Shown: one piece after another, positions 54,070-63,148 of the stretch
How the letters are laid out: each line of letters begins with the position of its first letter
How positions within the stretch are numbered: position 1 is the first letter of the stretch
Assembly: GCF_003722315.1 (NCBI RefSeq)
Contig: NZ_CP033580.1
Location: forward strand, 1,549,001-1,613,000
Origin: Thermoanaerobacter ethanolicus JW 200
GTDB taxonomy: Bacteria; Bacillota; Thermoanaerobacteria; Thermoanaerobacterales; Thermoanaerobacteraceae
Length of the DNA stretch: 64,000 bases
Direction: 5' to 3'
Made by a program: the position numbers and the translations under genes
Notes under the pieces: model-generated
The model's input: the letters and a program-made list of their open reading frames with translations, nothing else
Database searches by the model: none
What the model was told of the DNA's origin: nothing

Positions 54070-54767
54070 TACCAGCTTACCTCCTGAGCTGAAATCTTTT
54101 GAGGATTCTCTGAAAATTCAACAAGCCTTCCGGACCTGAGCCTCAAGGTCGCATCTGCCATTTTAGAGATGGCAAGGTTGTGTGTTATTATCAAAATGGT
54201 TGTGCCAAACCTCTTGTTTACATCCTCCAAAAGCTTTAGAACAAGCTTGCTGCTTTCATAGTCAAGCGCACCTGTTGGCTCATCGCACAGAATCATTGCA
54301 GGATTTTTGACAACTGCCCTTGCAATTGCAACCCTCTGCTGCTGACCGCCAGATAGTTCAAAAGGAAATTTATTCTTTTCTGAATACACATCCATCATCT
54401 CAAGCACCATGTCAACATCTAAAGGATTTTTGCTTAAAGCCGCGCTGGATAACACATTTTCGTACACAGTAAGACCGTTTATCAGGTTGTAAAATTGAAA
54501 AACAAACCCAACATAGTCGCGTCTGTAGTCAGAAAGCTTTTTCTGGTCCATTGCAGTTATCTCTTTTCCATCAACAAAGATTCTGCCCTCTTCTGCCCTG
54601 TCAAGCCCACCAAGAATGTTAAAAAGAGTAGTTTTGCCAGAACCAGATGGACCAATCACAGTGTAGATTTTACCTCTTTCAAGCTCAAAGCTCACCTCAT
54701 TTAGCGCTCTGATTTCATTTTTGCCAATCCTGTAGATTTTGGAAAGCTTTTCTGCTTTGACAAACAC
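54069..54767 (-). CDS. ABC transporter ATPase (LolD/MacB type)
   Basis: A 232-residue ATPase with Walker A GPSGSGKTTLFNI, Q-loop, signature LSGGQQQRVAIARA, Walker B MILCDEPTGALD and switch His in IITHN. This is the class that partners FtsX-type permeases. It starts at GTG with AAGGAGAGGATATACT before it. Two tandem ATGACTNNNNAGTCAT sites sit 48-80 bases upstream, so it should be controlled by the TetR protein encoded divergently upstream in the same direction. Confidence 0.93.
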   Translation of the reverse strand: MFVKAEKLSKIYRIGKNEIRALNEVSFELERGKIYTVIGPSGSGKTTLFNILGGLDRAEEGRIFVDGKEITAMDQKKLSDYRRDYVGFVFQFYNLINGLTVYENVLSSAALSKNPLDVDMVLEMMDVYSEKNKFPFELSGGQQQRVAIARAVVKNPAMILCDEPTGALDYESSKLVLKLLEDVNKRFGTTILIITHNLAISKMADATLRLRSGRLVEFSENPQKISAQEVSW

Positions 54768-54814
54768 AGTATATCCTCTCCTTCAGCCTGCATTCTTTAA
54801 TGATATATTATATT

Positions 54815-54846
54815 ATGACTCATTAGTCATATGACTGTCAAGTCAT
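54815..54846. promoter_or_regulatory. two tandem TetR operators before the ABC operon
   Basis: ATGACTCATTAGTCAT (54815-54830) and ATGACTGTCAAGTCAT (54831-54846): two abutting palindromes with the same 6-bp arms and different 4-base centres. The same palindrome stands before the TetR gene at 55516. Confidence 0.75.
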
Positions 54847-54855
54847 ATTAAAAAT

Positions 54856-55494
54856 TTATTTTTTTGCAATCCCTTCTTTCAAAAGCTTTATAAACTGTGA
54901 AATAGCATCTTTAAAATAGTCAATGTCAAGCTCAAAAGTGGTTGTGTTGTTTTCATTCAAAGCCTTTTCGATGATAAACTTTTTCATGTAAAAACTTGCA
55001 CCTTCCAAAAATATTCCTATTAAAAGTGGGTCTATGTCGTCTCTTATAAAGCCCTGCTTCTGGTTGTATTTGATTATCTCAACCAAAAAATCTCTTGACT
55101 GCTTTAGGAATTTTTCATTTATCTCATCCTTAAAAGGTGAGTCATGAGAAAAAAATGCCATCTCAAGCAACATATACTCATACCTCAAATCTTTCATTGC
55201 ATTCCATACACTCTCAAGGGAGTTTTCGTAGTAGTCCAATATGTTCACGTGAACCATGTCCATCTTAGTAAGAAGCTGCAAAAATCTTTCATACGCAACT
55301 TCAATTGTGTAAAAATACATATCTTTTTTGTTCTCAAAATACTGATACATGCTTCCCTTTGCAACTCTGCATTCTTTGGCAACGTCCGATATATCCACAA
55401 GATGATAGGGTTTTGTTGCAAAATGTTTTATAAGTGCATCTGTGATAAGATCTTTTTTTTCCTGTGCAAGATTCAAAAAGGTAGCCTTTGGCAT
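54856..55494 (-). CDS. TetR-family transcriptional repressor
   Basis: A 212-residue regulator. The N-terminal helix-turn-helix (VDISDVAKECRVAKGSMYQY, about residues 30-50) is TetR-like. The remaining helical domain should bind a ligand. The ATG at 55494 is chosen because TTGAGGTGATGTTG precedes it; an upstream frame overlaps the operator. It lies directly upstream of the ABC operon in the same direction, with the palindromes between and before them, so it most likely represses both. Confidence 0.88.
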   Translation of the reverse strand: MPKATFLNLAQEKKDLITDALIKHFATKPYHLVDISDVAKECRVAKGSMYQYFENKKDMYFYTIEVAYERFLQLLTKMDMVHVNILDYYENSLESVWNAMKDLRYEYMLLEMAFFSHDSPFKDEINEKFLKQSRDFLVEIIKYNQKQGFIRDDIDPLLIGIFLEGASFYMKKFIIEKALNENNTTTFELDIDYFKDAISQFIKLLKEGIAKK

Positions 55495-55515
55495 CAACAT
55501 CACCTCAAGATTATT

Positions 55516-55531
55516 ATGACTCATTAGTCAC
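55516..55531. promoter_or_regulatory. TetR operator before the TetR gene
   Basis: ATGACTCATTAGTCAC matches 54815-54830 at 15 of 16 positions and lies 22 bases upstream of the start codon. Confidence 0.7.
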
Positions 55532-55628
55532 AAAATGTCAAAAATAAAATCCTCAATGGCAAAATAGCCATCAAGGGTTTTTGATTTTTCTTAAAGTGAA
55601 TTCTCTTTTCTTTCTTGTTTGAACATAG

Positions 55629-55690
55629 TTGTACTGTATCAGAAAATGTGGTAATATAGTATTAGTCACACCCTATAGGGGAGGGAGGTG
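55629..55690 (+). promoter_or_regulatory. promoter of ccdA with CsoR/CstR-like palindrome
   Basis: TTGTAC (55629-55634), 17 bases, TAATAT (55652-55657). The start region then holds ACACCCTATAGGGGAGGG, with CCCTATAGGG a perfect palindrome. The arms match those of the palindrome before the ferredoxin gene at 2190-2214, but without the four-base spacer. Confidence 0.5.
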
Positions 55691-55695
55691 TAGAC

Positions 55696-56352
55696 GTGCC
55701 AATTTACACAGCATTTTTAGCAGGAATTGTTTCTTTTTTATCACCCTGTGTTTTGCCTTTAATTCCCGCTTATGTGTCATATATTTTCGGAAATAAAAAG
55801 AATAATTTAATAAATTTGTTTCTCTTTGTTTTGGGATTTAGCATAGTGTTTGTTTTAATGGGGGCGACTGCAAGCCAACTAGGAAAGCTTTTTTTAGCCT
55901 ATAAAGACATTTTTAGGAAAGTAAGTGGGATAATAATTGTGCTTTTTGGACTTCAAATGACTGGGATTTTTAGACCGCTATTTTTAAATAAAGAAGGCAA
56001 ATTAATAAATATGGAAAAGGTACAGACCGGTTATATAGGGTCATTAGTATTGGGTATAACTTTTGCAGCAGGATGGACACCTTGTGTAGGTCCAATTCTC
56101 GCTTCGATATTGTTGTATGCTGGGGCGGTCAGTACTTTAAGTGTAGGCGTGATATTGCTTTTTGCATATTCTATGGGGCTTGGCATACCTTTTATAGTTA
56201 CAGCCTTATTGATTGACAAGTTTAAAAGTATGTATAAAAGGATTAACAAAATATTGCCTTATATTGAGGTAATAAGTGGGGTTATTCTCATAATATTTGG
56301 AGTTCTTTTATATTTTAACATGCTAATCAAGATAAGTGGATATTTTTATTAA
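55696..56352 (+). CDS. ccdA: CcdA-type thiol-disulfide transporter
   Basis: A 218-residue membrane protein of the DsbD/CcdA family with six helices and two conserved cysteine/proline motifs, FLSPCVLPLIPAY (about residues 15-27) and AAGWTPCVGPILAS (about 123-136). It passes electrons from cytosolic thioredoxin to extracytoplasmic partners. The start is GTG with GGGAGGTGTAGAC before it. TlpA-like protein and thioredoxin follow in the same operon, giving a complete relay. Confidence 0.9.
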   Translation: MPIYTAFLAGIVSFLSPCVLPLIPAYVSYIFGNKKNNLINLFLFVLGFSIVFVLMGATASQLGKLFLAYKDIFRKVSGIIIVLFGLQMTGIFRPLFLNKEGKLINMEKVQTGYIGSLVLGITFAAGWTPCVGPILASILLYAGAVSTLSVGVILLFAYSMGLGIPFIVTALLIDKFKSMYKRINKILPYIEVISGVILIIFGVLLYFNMLIKISGYFY

Positions 56353-56364
56353 GAGGTGGTTAGT

Positions 56365-56985
56365 GTGAAAAATAAAAGTCTAATTTTTACTATAATTGCT
56401 GTGATAGTTATAGGGGCACTTATTTTCGTCTTAAATAATTACACAAAAAGTGCTCAACCTTCCCCTTCTCAAGTGGCAGAAAATAATACTCCTAGCAATA
56501 ATGAAGATCAAAATACAAGTTCAAATGCAAATGCAAATAAAACTGAGCAAAGTGAGCCTAAGATAGGGAATCAAGTAGGAGATGTAGCACCAGATTTTAC
56601 GCTAAAAGATTTAGATGGCAATACTGTGACCTTGTCGAGCTTAAGAGGAAAAAAAGTTATACTAAACTTTTGGGCAACAACTTGTCCTTATTGCAAAATT
56701 GAAATGCCAGCTTTAAATCAGTTTATAAAAGGCCATAAAGATGATACGGTTTTACTTGCGATAGACTTGGGTGAAAGCCCATCAAAAGTAAAGCAGTATT
56801 TAGAAGGGAAAGGATATGAATTTACTGTGCTACTGGATACTGACTTAAGTACTATTTACGATTATCAGGTTCAATTTATACCTATGTCTTATTTTATAGA
56901 TAAAAACGGGGTCATAAGGGCGATTAGCAATGGGGCTATGACATATGACGAAATTGAAGAGTATTATAAATCAATTTCTCAATAA
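56365..56985 (+). CDS. TlpA/ResA-like membrane-anchored thioredoxin
   Basis: A protein of about 206 residues. The N-terminal helix (SLIFTIIAVIVIGALIFVL) anchors it outside the membrane. A Ser/Asn/Gln-rich linker (residues about 30-70) precedes the AhpC/TSA-Redoxin domain with active site WATTCPYCKIEMPALN. Reduced by CcdA, it could act on secreted disulfides or haem proteins. The second GTG (56365) is chosen for spacing from GAGGTGG. Confidence 0.87.
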   Translation: MKNKSLIFTIIAVIVIGALIFVLNNYTKSAQPSPSQVAENNTPSNNEDQNTSSNANANKTEQSEPKIGNQVGDVAPDFTLKDLDGNTVTLSSLRGKKVILNFWATTCPYCKIEMPALNQFIKGHKDDTVLLAIDLGESPSKVKQYLEGKGYEFTVLLDTDLSTIYDYQVQFIPMSYFIDKNGVIRAISNGAMTYDEIEEYYKSISQ

Positions 56986-57026
56986 ATGAAAATGTACAAA
57001 AGCAAGTAGAAGGAGGATATACACTA

Positions 57027-57350
57027 ATGAAACCAGTAAATGTCACAGATGAGACTTTTGCAGAGGAAGTATACAATTCTGATAAACCTGTTTTAGTAGA
57101 TTTTTGGGCTAAATGGTGTAGACCCTGTTTAATGATGGCACCAGTGTTAGAGGAGTTTGCGGAAGAATACGCTGATAAGATAAAAGTGGCAAAACTGGAT
57201 GTGGATGAAAATCCTGTAATTGCTTCTAAATATAGAATTATGAGCATACCTACAATGGGGGTTTTTGTAAATGGAAAAATGGTAGACAAAGTTATAGGTT
57301 TTATGCCTAAAGAGCATTTAGTTGAAAAGCTGTCAAAATATTTAAAATAG
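57027..57350 (+). CDS. trxA: thioredoxin
   Basis: A 107-residue thioredoxin fold. The active site reads FWAKWCRPC rather than the usual WCGPC, which should shift its redox potential. The cis-Pro loop is MSIPTMGVF. AGAAGGAGGATATACACTA precedes the ATG. Third gene of the ccdA operon, so it probably feeds electrons to CcdA from the cytosolic side. Confidence 0.9.
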   Translation: MKPVNVTDETFAEEVYNSDKPVLVDFWAKWCRPCLMMAPVLEEFAEEYADKIKVAKLDVDENPVIASKYRIMSIPTMGVFVNGKMVDKVIGFMPKEHLVEKLSKYLK

Positions 57351-57358
57351 GTAATAAT

Positions 57359-57403
57359 AAAAAAGAGTATCTCATTAAAAATTTAAGGAGATACTCTTTT
57401 TTA
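57359..57403. terminator. bidirectional terminator between thioredoxin and decarboxylase genes
   Basis: AAAAGAGTATCTC and GAGATACTCTTTT form 13 perfect pairs with A/T runs on both sides. Confidence 0.85.
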
Positions 57404-57405
57404 AT

Positions 57406-58893
57406 TTATGCTATCACATTTAAAACTTGCCGGTCATTTACTACTTTTATATAATTTACTTCCGGGTCTTCGGTGCCTTGTATGCTTAAGTTAGCTTCTT
57501 TCATTTTATCTACATATTCTATAATTTCTAATGTTATTCTTTCCCCCGGGCAAAGCACTGGAATACCTGGAGGATAAGCCATCAAAAACTCGGCACTTAT
57601 TTGCCCTACACTTTCTCTTAGAGGTAGTGCAACAGTGGAGGAGCCAAAAGCATATCTTGGTGATACTACTTGTTCTGGTATTTCTGGTATATCTATAGGT
57701 TTCGCTATTTCAATATTTTCATTGTATAATTCATCGCTTATTTCTCTTAAAGCCCTTAAGAGATAATCGACTTTTTCCTTTGTATCACCAATAGAGAATA
57801 CACATAAAACATTATACATATCTGATAGTTCAGGTTGTATATAATATCTTTCTGCCAATATTCTCTCTAACTGATGGCCGCTTATTCCAAGGCCTTTAGC
57901 TGTTATTGTAACTTTTGTGGGGTCAAAGTCATAGGCACCATCTCGGCCAACAATTTCTTCACCAAAACAGTAGAGTCCTTTTATATTGTTTATCTCTTTT
58001 CGAGCGTACTCTGCTAATTCTATTGTTTTATCTAATAATTCTCTTCCTTCTGTAGCCATTTGCATTCTTGCAACATCTAAGGAAGCCAACAATATATATG
58101 AAGGACTTGTTGTCTGGAGTAAACTCATTACTTGTTTTACTCTATTAATATCAATTCTATCGCCTTTAACGTGAAGCATCGAGCTCTGCGTCATTGAGCC
58201 AATAATCTTATGGGTGCTCTGTGCACAGATATCGGCTCCTGCTTCCATCGCTGAAATAGGCAATTTTTCGTTAAATTTAAGGTGTGGTCCGTGAGCTTCA
58301 TCCACCATGAGTATAGCGCCATAATCATGAACAATTTCAGCAATTTTTACTATATCCGTAGAAACTCCGTAATAAGTCGGGTTTATTATTAAAACAGCTT
58401 TTGCATCGGGATGTTCTCTTAACGCTCTTTCTACTGTTTCTGGGGTGACATTTAATGCAACACCGATATTTTTATCAATTTCTGGTTGCATATAAACAGG
58501 TATAGCACCACTTAATATAATTCCTGACGTTACAGATTTATGAATATTTCGAGGAACGATAATTTTTTCGTCTTCTCCCATTACGCTTAAAATCATTGCT
58601 TGAATTGCACCAGATGTTCCGTGAATAGAAAAAAAGGTAGCGTCAGCACCAAACGCTTCTGCTGCTAATTCTTGGGCATACTTAATTGGCCCAGTAGGTT
58701 TGTGCAAGCTATCTACTTGCTGAAACACTGTTACATCCATTGATAATACATTTTTGCCCACAAAATCTAAGAATTTTTTTGCCATTCCCACACCTTTTTT
58801 ATGGCCTGGCACGTGAAAAGGGATAGTATTGTTATTTACATATTCCATTAAGGCATCAAATAAAGGAGTTTGGGTTTGATCTAACTTTTTCAA
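57406..58893 (-). CDS. Orn/Lys/Arg decarboxylase (PLP, SpeA type)
   Basis: A protein of about 495 residues with the fold of aminotransferases. The N-terminus FHVPGHKKG and the PLP lysine in QSTHKIIGSMTQSSML are typical of the group III decarboxylases found in Firmicutes; the Asp motif is in MVDEAHGPHL. B. subtilis SpeA (about 490 residues, arginine decarboxylase) is the nearest in size. The start is uncertain: TTG at 58893 has AAGAAGGTG before it, GTG at 58905 is closer to that site. Polyamine synthesis is the likely role. Confidence 0.85.
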   Translation of the reverse strand: MKKLDQTQTPLFDALMEYVNNNTIPFHVPGHKKGVGMAKKFLDFVGKNVLSMDVTVFQQVDSLHKPTGPIKYAQELAAEAFGADATFFSIHGTSGAIQAMILSVMGEDEKIIVPRNIHKSVTSGIILSGAIPVYMQPEIDKNIGVALNVTPETVERALREHPDAKAVLIINPTYYGVSTDIVKIAEIVHDYGAILMVDEAHGPHLKFNEKLPISAMEAGADICAQSTHKIIGSMTQSSMLHVKGDRIDINRVKQVMSLLQTTSPSYILLASLDVARMQMATEGRELLDKTIELAEYARKEINNIKGLYCFGEEIVGRDGAYDFDPTKVTITAKGLGISGHQLERILAERYYIQPELSDMYNVLCVFSIGDTKEKVDYLLRALREISDELYNENIEIAKPIDIPEIPEQVVSPRYAFGSSTVALPLRESVGQISAEFLMAYPPGIPVLCPGERITLEIIEYVDKMKEANLSIQGTEDPEVNYIKVVNDRQVLNVIA

Positions 58894-58933
58894 CGCATAT
58901 AACACCTTCTTTCATAAGTTTTGGCTCAGAATA

Positions 58934-58977
58934 AAAGCCTAAAACCTTGATATAGGTAATTCAAAGGCATAGGCTTT
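58934..58977 (-). promoter_or_regulatory. hairpin in the decarboxylase leader, possible attenuator
   Basis: On the minus strand AAAGCCTA pairs with TAGGCTTT around an inner CTTTGA/TCAAGG stem, followed by TTATT. It lies about 40-85 bases before the start codon. It could be a regulatory terminator. The remainder of the 58978-59092 gap is AT-rich with no feature seen. Confidence 0.35.
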
Positions 58978-59153
58978 GCAGAGCTTTGCTTTCATTAAAA
59001 ATAATTTCAATTCATTATAAGACATATTGTTGTAAATTTCAATAATAAGTTTGCTTTAATTTAAAAAATTTTTTAGATATAAATTGCAATATTAAATGCA
59101 ACACCTAATGAAAATCATGTAGATATAGGATTTGGAACAAATCATATATAACC

Positions 59154-60351
<1,198 letters not shown>

Positions 60352-60621
60352 CTATATCATACACGATTTTCACTATGGTTTCTATTTTTTTATCTGTTGC
60401 ATTTAATTATACAACTAACCAAAATTTTTTAGAGAAATTTTAAACTGCTAATCTATTCTTAATTACACTACTATATAGTATGAGAAAAACCCTGAAATGT
60501 CAAATGCATTTTGTGATGAGTAGAGGTTTTCGATATAAATTTTTATTTGCGATTTTTACTATAGAAATTTATAATAATAAACAAAACGATATGACAATAT
60601 GGGATTTAATGAGGTGTGGAA

Positions 60622-63093
60622 ATGTTTAGTAAAGATGTTGTGCAGAAAGTAAAAGACTTGTCATTAGAAAAATTAAAAAACATGAATTTTGATGTGGATC
60701 AATATTTAATTGAGGAAGCAACTGGCGAAGTACAGAGTTTAATAGATTACAAAATGATTCACCAAGTATGTGATAATTTTCATATTGATGAGAGAGAAAA
60801 TAAAATAATCTTTAAAACTGGAGATTATTTGTTTGGGGATTATATAGTAAAAAATTTAAAAGAAGCGGAATATATAATTTTAGCAATCATTACACTGGGA
60901 GATAGAATAGATAAAAGGGTAAATGATTATTTTTCAGAAAGTAATTACACAAAAGGAATGATTTTAGATGTTATTGCAGGCGTGTTCCTTGAAATATTGA
61001 CGAATAATTTTTGGGAAGAGGTAAGAGAAAACGCGCAAAAGTATGGCAAAGAAGTTACAGATATTTTTTACCCAGGAAATAAGTGGGACATAAAAAATCA
61101 GGCTGTGATTTGTACACTTGTGGACAGTTCAAAAATCGGTGTAAATATTAATCACAGTTTTATCATAACACCCCAAAAAACAGTGTCTTTTGTATGTGGA
61201 GTAGGGGAAAATGTCAAAAGACCTGTAAAAGAATCAGTCTGTGACGATTGTGAAGCCAAAGATTGTATTTATAGAAATGTTCCTGGTGAATCTAAATATA
61301 AAGTGACTGTACGTTTTAGTAGTAATACAAAAGTTATTGAAGCAAGTGAAGGAGAAAATTTGTTTCACATTCTTGTAAGAAATGGAATAAGACTTAACAA
61401 TTTTTGTGGTGGTAGTCGGATTTGTGGTCAATGTAAAGTTATATTAAATGAGGAACTTGATATCTCTGATGATGAAAAATACTTTTTGACAGATAAAGAA
61501 ATAAAAAACAATGTTCGGCTTGCGTGTTTTGTTGAGATAGATAGGGATTTAGAGGTCAAAGTACTTTCTGAAGAGCAAAAAGCAAAAATATTGACGAAAG
61601 AAAATAATTTGTTAAGTATTGAGTCACACCCTCGCATAAAAACTTCTACAGTAGATATTAGAAGACCAACTTTAAACGACCAAGGAGACTATGTTAAAAG
61701 AATTAGAATTAAAGAGGCTGTGAGTGGAGAAATAGAAATTCCTTTAGGGCTTTTAAGTAATCTTCCTGAAGTTTTAGAAGAAAATGATTATAAGGTAAAT
61801 ATTACTATTAGAAAAAATGAAATAATTTCTATTAAAAAAGCTGCTTCAAAACAATACAACTATGGTATAGCATTAGATATAGGAACTACTACTATTGCTG
61901 CTTATTTGTATGACTTAGATGAAGGTAAAGAAGTAGATGTGTATTCATGTTTAAATCCACAGAGAACTTTTGGAGCTGATGTTATAACGAGAATAACTTA
62001 TAGTATTTCTAATTCTCAAGGATTATATCAGTTGCATTCAGCTCTAATAAATAAAATAAATGAGATTGTAGAAGAGTTTTGTGTAAAAAATTCTATAGAC
62101 AAAAGCGATATACATGAAATTGTGGCAGTAGGTAATCCTACAATGATACATTTTCTTTTAAATGTATCTTCCAAGAATATAGCAATATCTCCGTATGTGC
62201 CGACTTTTACGTCAAAGATAGAAATAAAAGCAAAAGAAATTGGCATAAACATAAACAAGGAAGGATACGTAATAACATTACCGCTTATATCTTCTTATGT
62301 AGGAGCAGATACTGTGGCAGCGGTTTTGGCAAACAAAATTGACCAATCTCAGGAACTATGTTTGCTTGTAGACATAGGAACCAACGGCGAAATGGTATTG
62401 GGGAATAAAGATAACCTTATTGCTTCTTCGGCAGCAGCAGGCCCTGCTTTTGAAGGAGCAGGAATAACTTTTGGACTAAATGGCGCAGAAGGAGCTATAG
62501 ACCATGTAGATTTTAGTAAAAGACCTTTTTATACTACAATAGGAAATAAAAAAGCTAAAGGAATATGTGGCTCCGGTATTGTAGATATTATTTCTGAACT
62601 TTTGAAGTACGGCATTGTTGATATTACTGGCAGATTTTTGTCTAAAGAAGAAGTTAAAAATGTACCTGTTGATATTGCCGAAAGGATAACTCTTTACAAA
62701 GATGAACCGGCATTTTTAATAGAAAATGGAATATATGTGACACAAAAAGATATAAGGCAAATACAACTGGCAAAAAGTGCCATACTTGCTGGCATTAACA
62801 TCATGATAAAAGAAATGGGCATTGATGTAAATAAAATAAAAAAAGTTTTTTTGGCAGGAGGATTTGGAAATTATATTCTTCCTGCGAGTGCAATAGCAAT
62901 TGGGCTTTTACCAAAGGAACTTCAAGGCAAAATCCTTCAAGTAGGCAATAGTGCTGGAGTTGGTGCGATAATGGCATTGCTTTCTGATAAAGAATTGGAA
63001 AGAGCTATACATCTACAAAGTAAAATAAGCTATATAGAACTATCAACTCATGAAGATTTTCAAAATGAATTTGTAAAAGGAATGTATTTTTAA
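60622..63093 (+). CDS. RACo-like corrinoid-activation protein fused to a MetH-activation-like domain
   Basis: An 823-residue protein in three parts. Residues 1-215 resemble the vitamin-B12-dependent methionine synthase activation domain (LVDSSKIGVNIN, ITPQKTVSFVCGVGENV). A 2Fe-2S ferredoxin domain follows (about 228-310) with NFCGGSRICGQCKV and a later Cys in RLACFVE. The DUF4445 ASKHA domain fills about 410-823 (GIALDIGTTTIAAYL, LVDIGTNGEMVLG, FLAGGFGNYI). RACo proteins use ATP to reduce Co(II) corrinoids of methyltransferases. The ATG at 60622 follows GAGGTGTGGAA. No corrinoid protein is nearby in the window. Confidence 0.85.
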   Translation: MFSKDVVQKVKDLSLEKLKNMNFDVDQYLIEEATGEVQSLIDYKMIHQVCDNFHIDERENKIIFKTGDYLFGDYIVKNLKEAEYIILAIITLGDRIDKRVNDYFSESNYTKGMILDVIAGVFLEILTNNFWEEVRENAQKYGKEVTDIFYPGNKWDIKNQAVICTLVDSSKIGVNINHSFIITPQKTVSFVCGVGENVKRPVKESVCDDCEAKDCIYRNVPGESKYKVTVRFSSNTKVIEASEGENLFHILVRNGIRLNNFCGGSRICGQCKVILNEELDISDDEKYFLTDKEIKNNVRLACFVEIDRDLEVKVLSEEQKAKILTKENNLLSIESHPRIKTSTVDIRRPTLNDQGDYVKRIRIKEAVSGEIEIPLGLLSNLPEVLEENDYKVNITIRKNEIISIKKAASKQYNYGIALDIGTTTIAAYLYDLDEGKEVDVYSCLNPQRTFGADVITRITYSISNSQGLYQLHSALINKINEIVEEFCVKNSIDKSDIHEIVAVGNPTMIHFLLNVSSKNIAISPYVPTFTSKIEIKAKEIGININKEGYVITLPLISSYVGADTVAAVLANKIDQSQELCLLVDIGTNGEMVLGNKDNLIASSAAAGPAFEGAGITFGLNGAEGAIDHVDFSKRPFYTTIGNKKAKGICGSGIVDIISELLKYGIVDITGRFLSKEEVKNVPVDIAERITLYKDEPAFLIENGIYVTQKDIRQIQLAKSAILAGINIMIKEMGIDVNKIKKVFLAGGFGNYILPASAIAIGLLPKELQGKILQVGNSAGVGAIMALLSDKELERAIHLQSKISYIELSTHEDFQNEFVKGMYF

Positions 63094-63148
63094 TAAAAGT
63101 GGAAATTAGAATAAAAAATTGGAAATTATAACAAAGGAGTGTTTGTAG

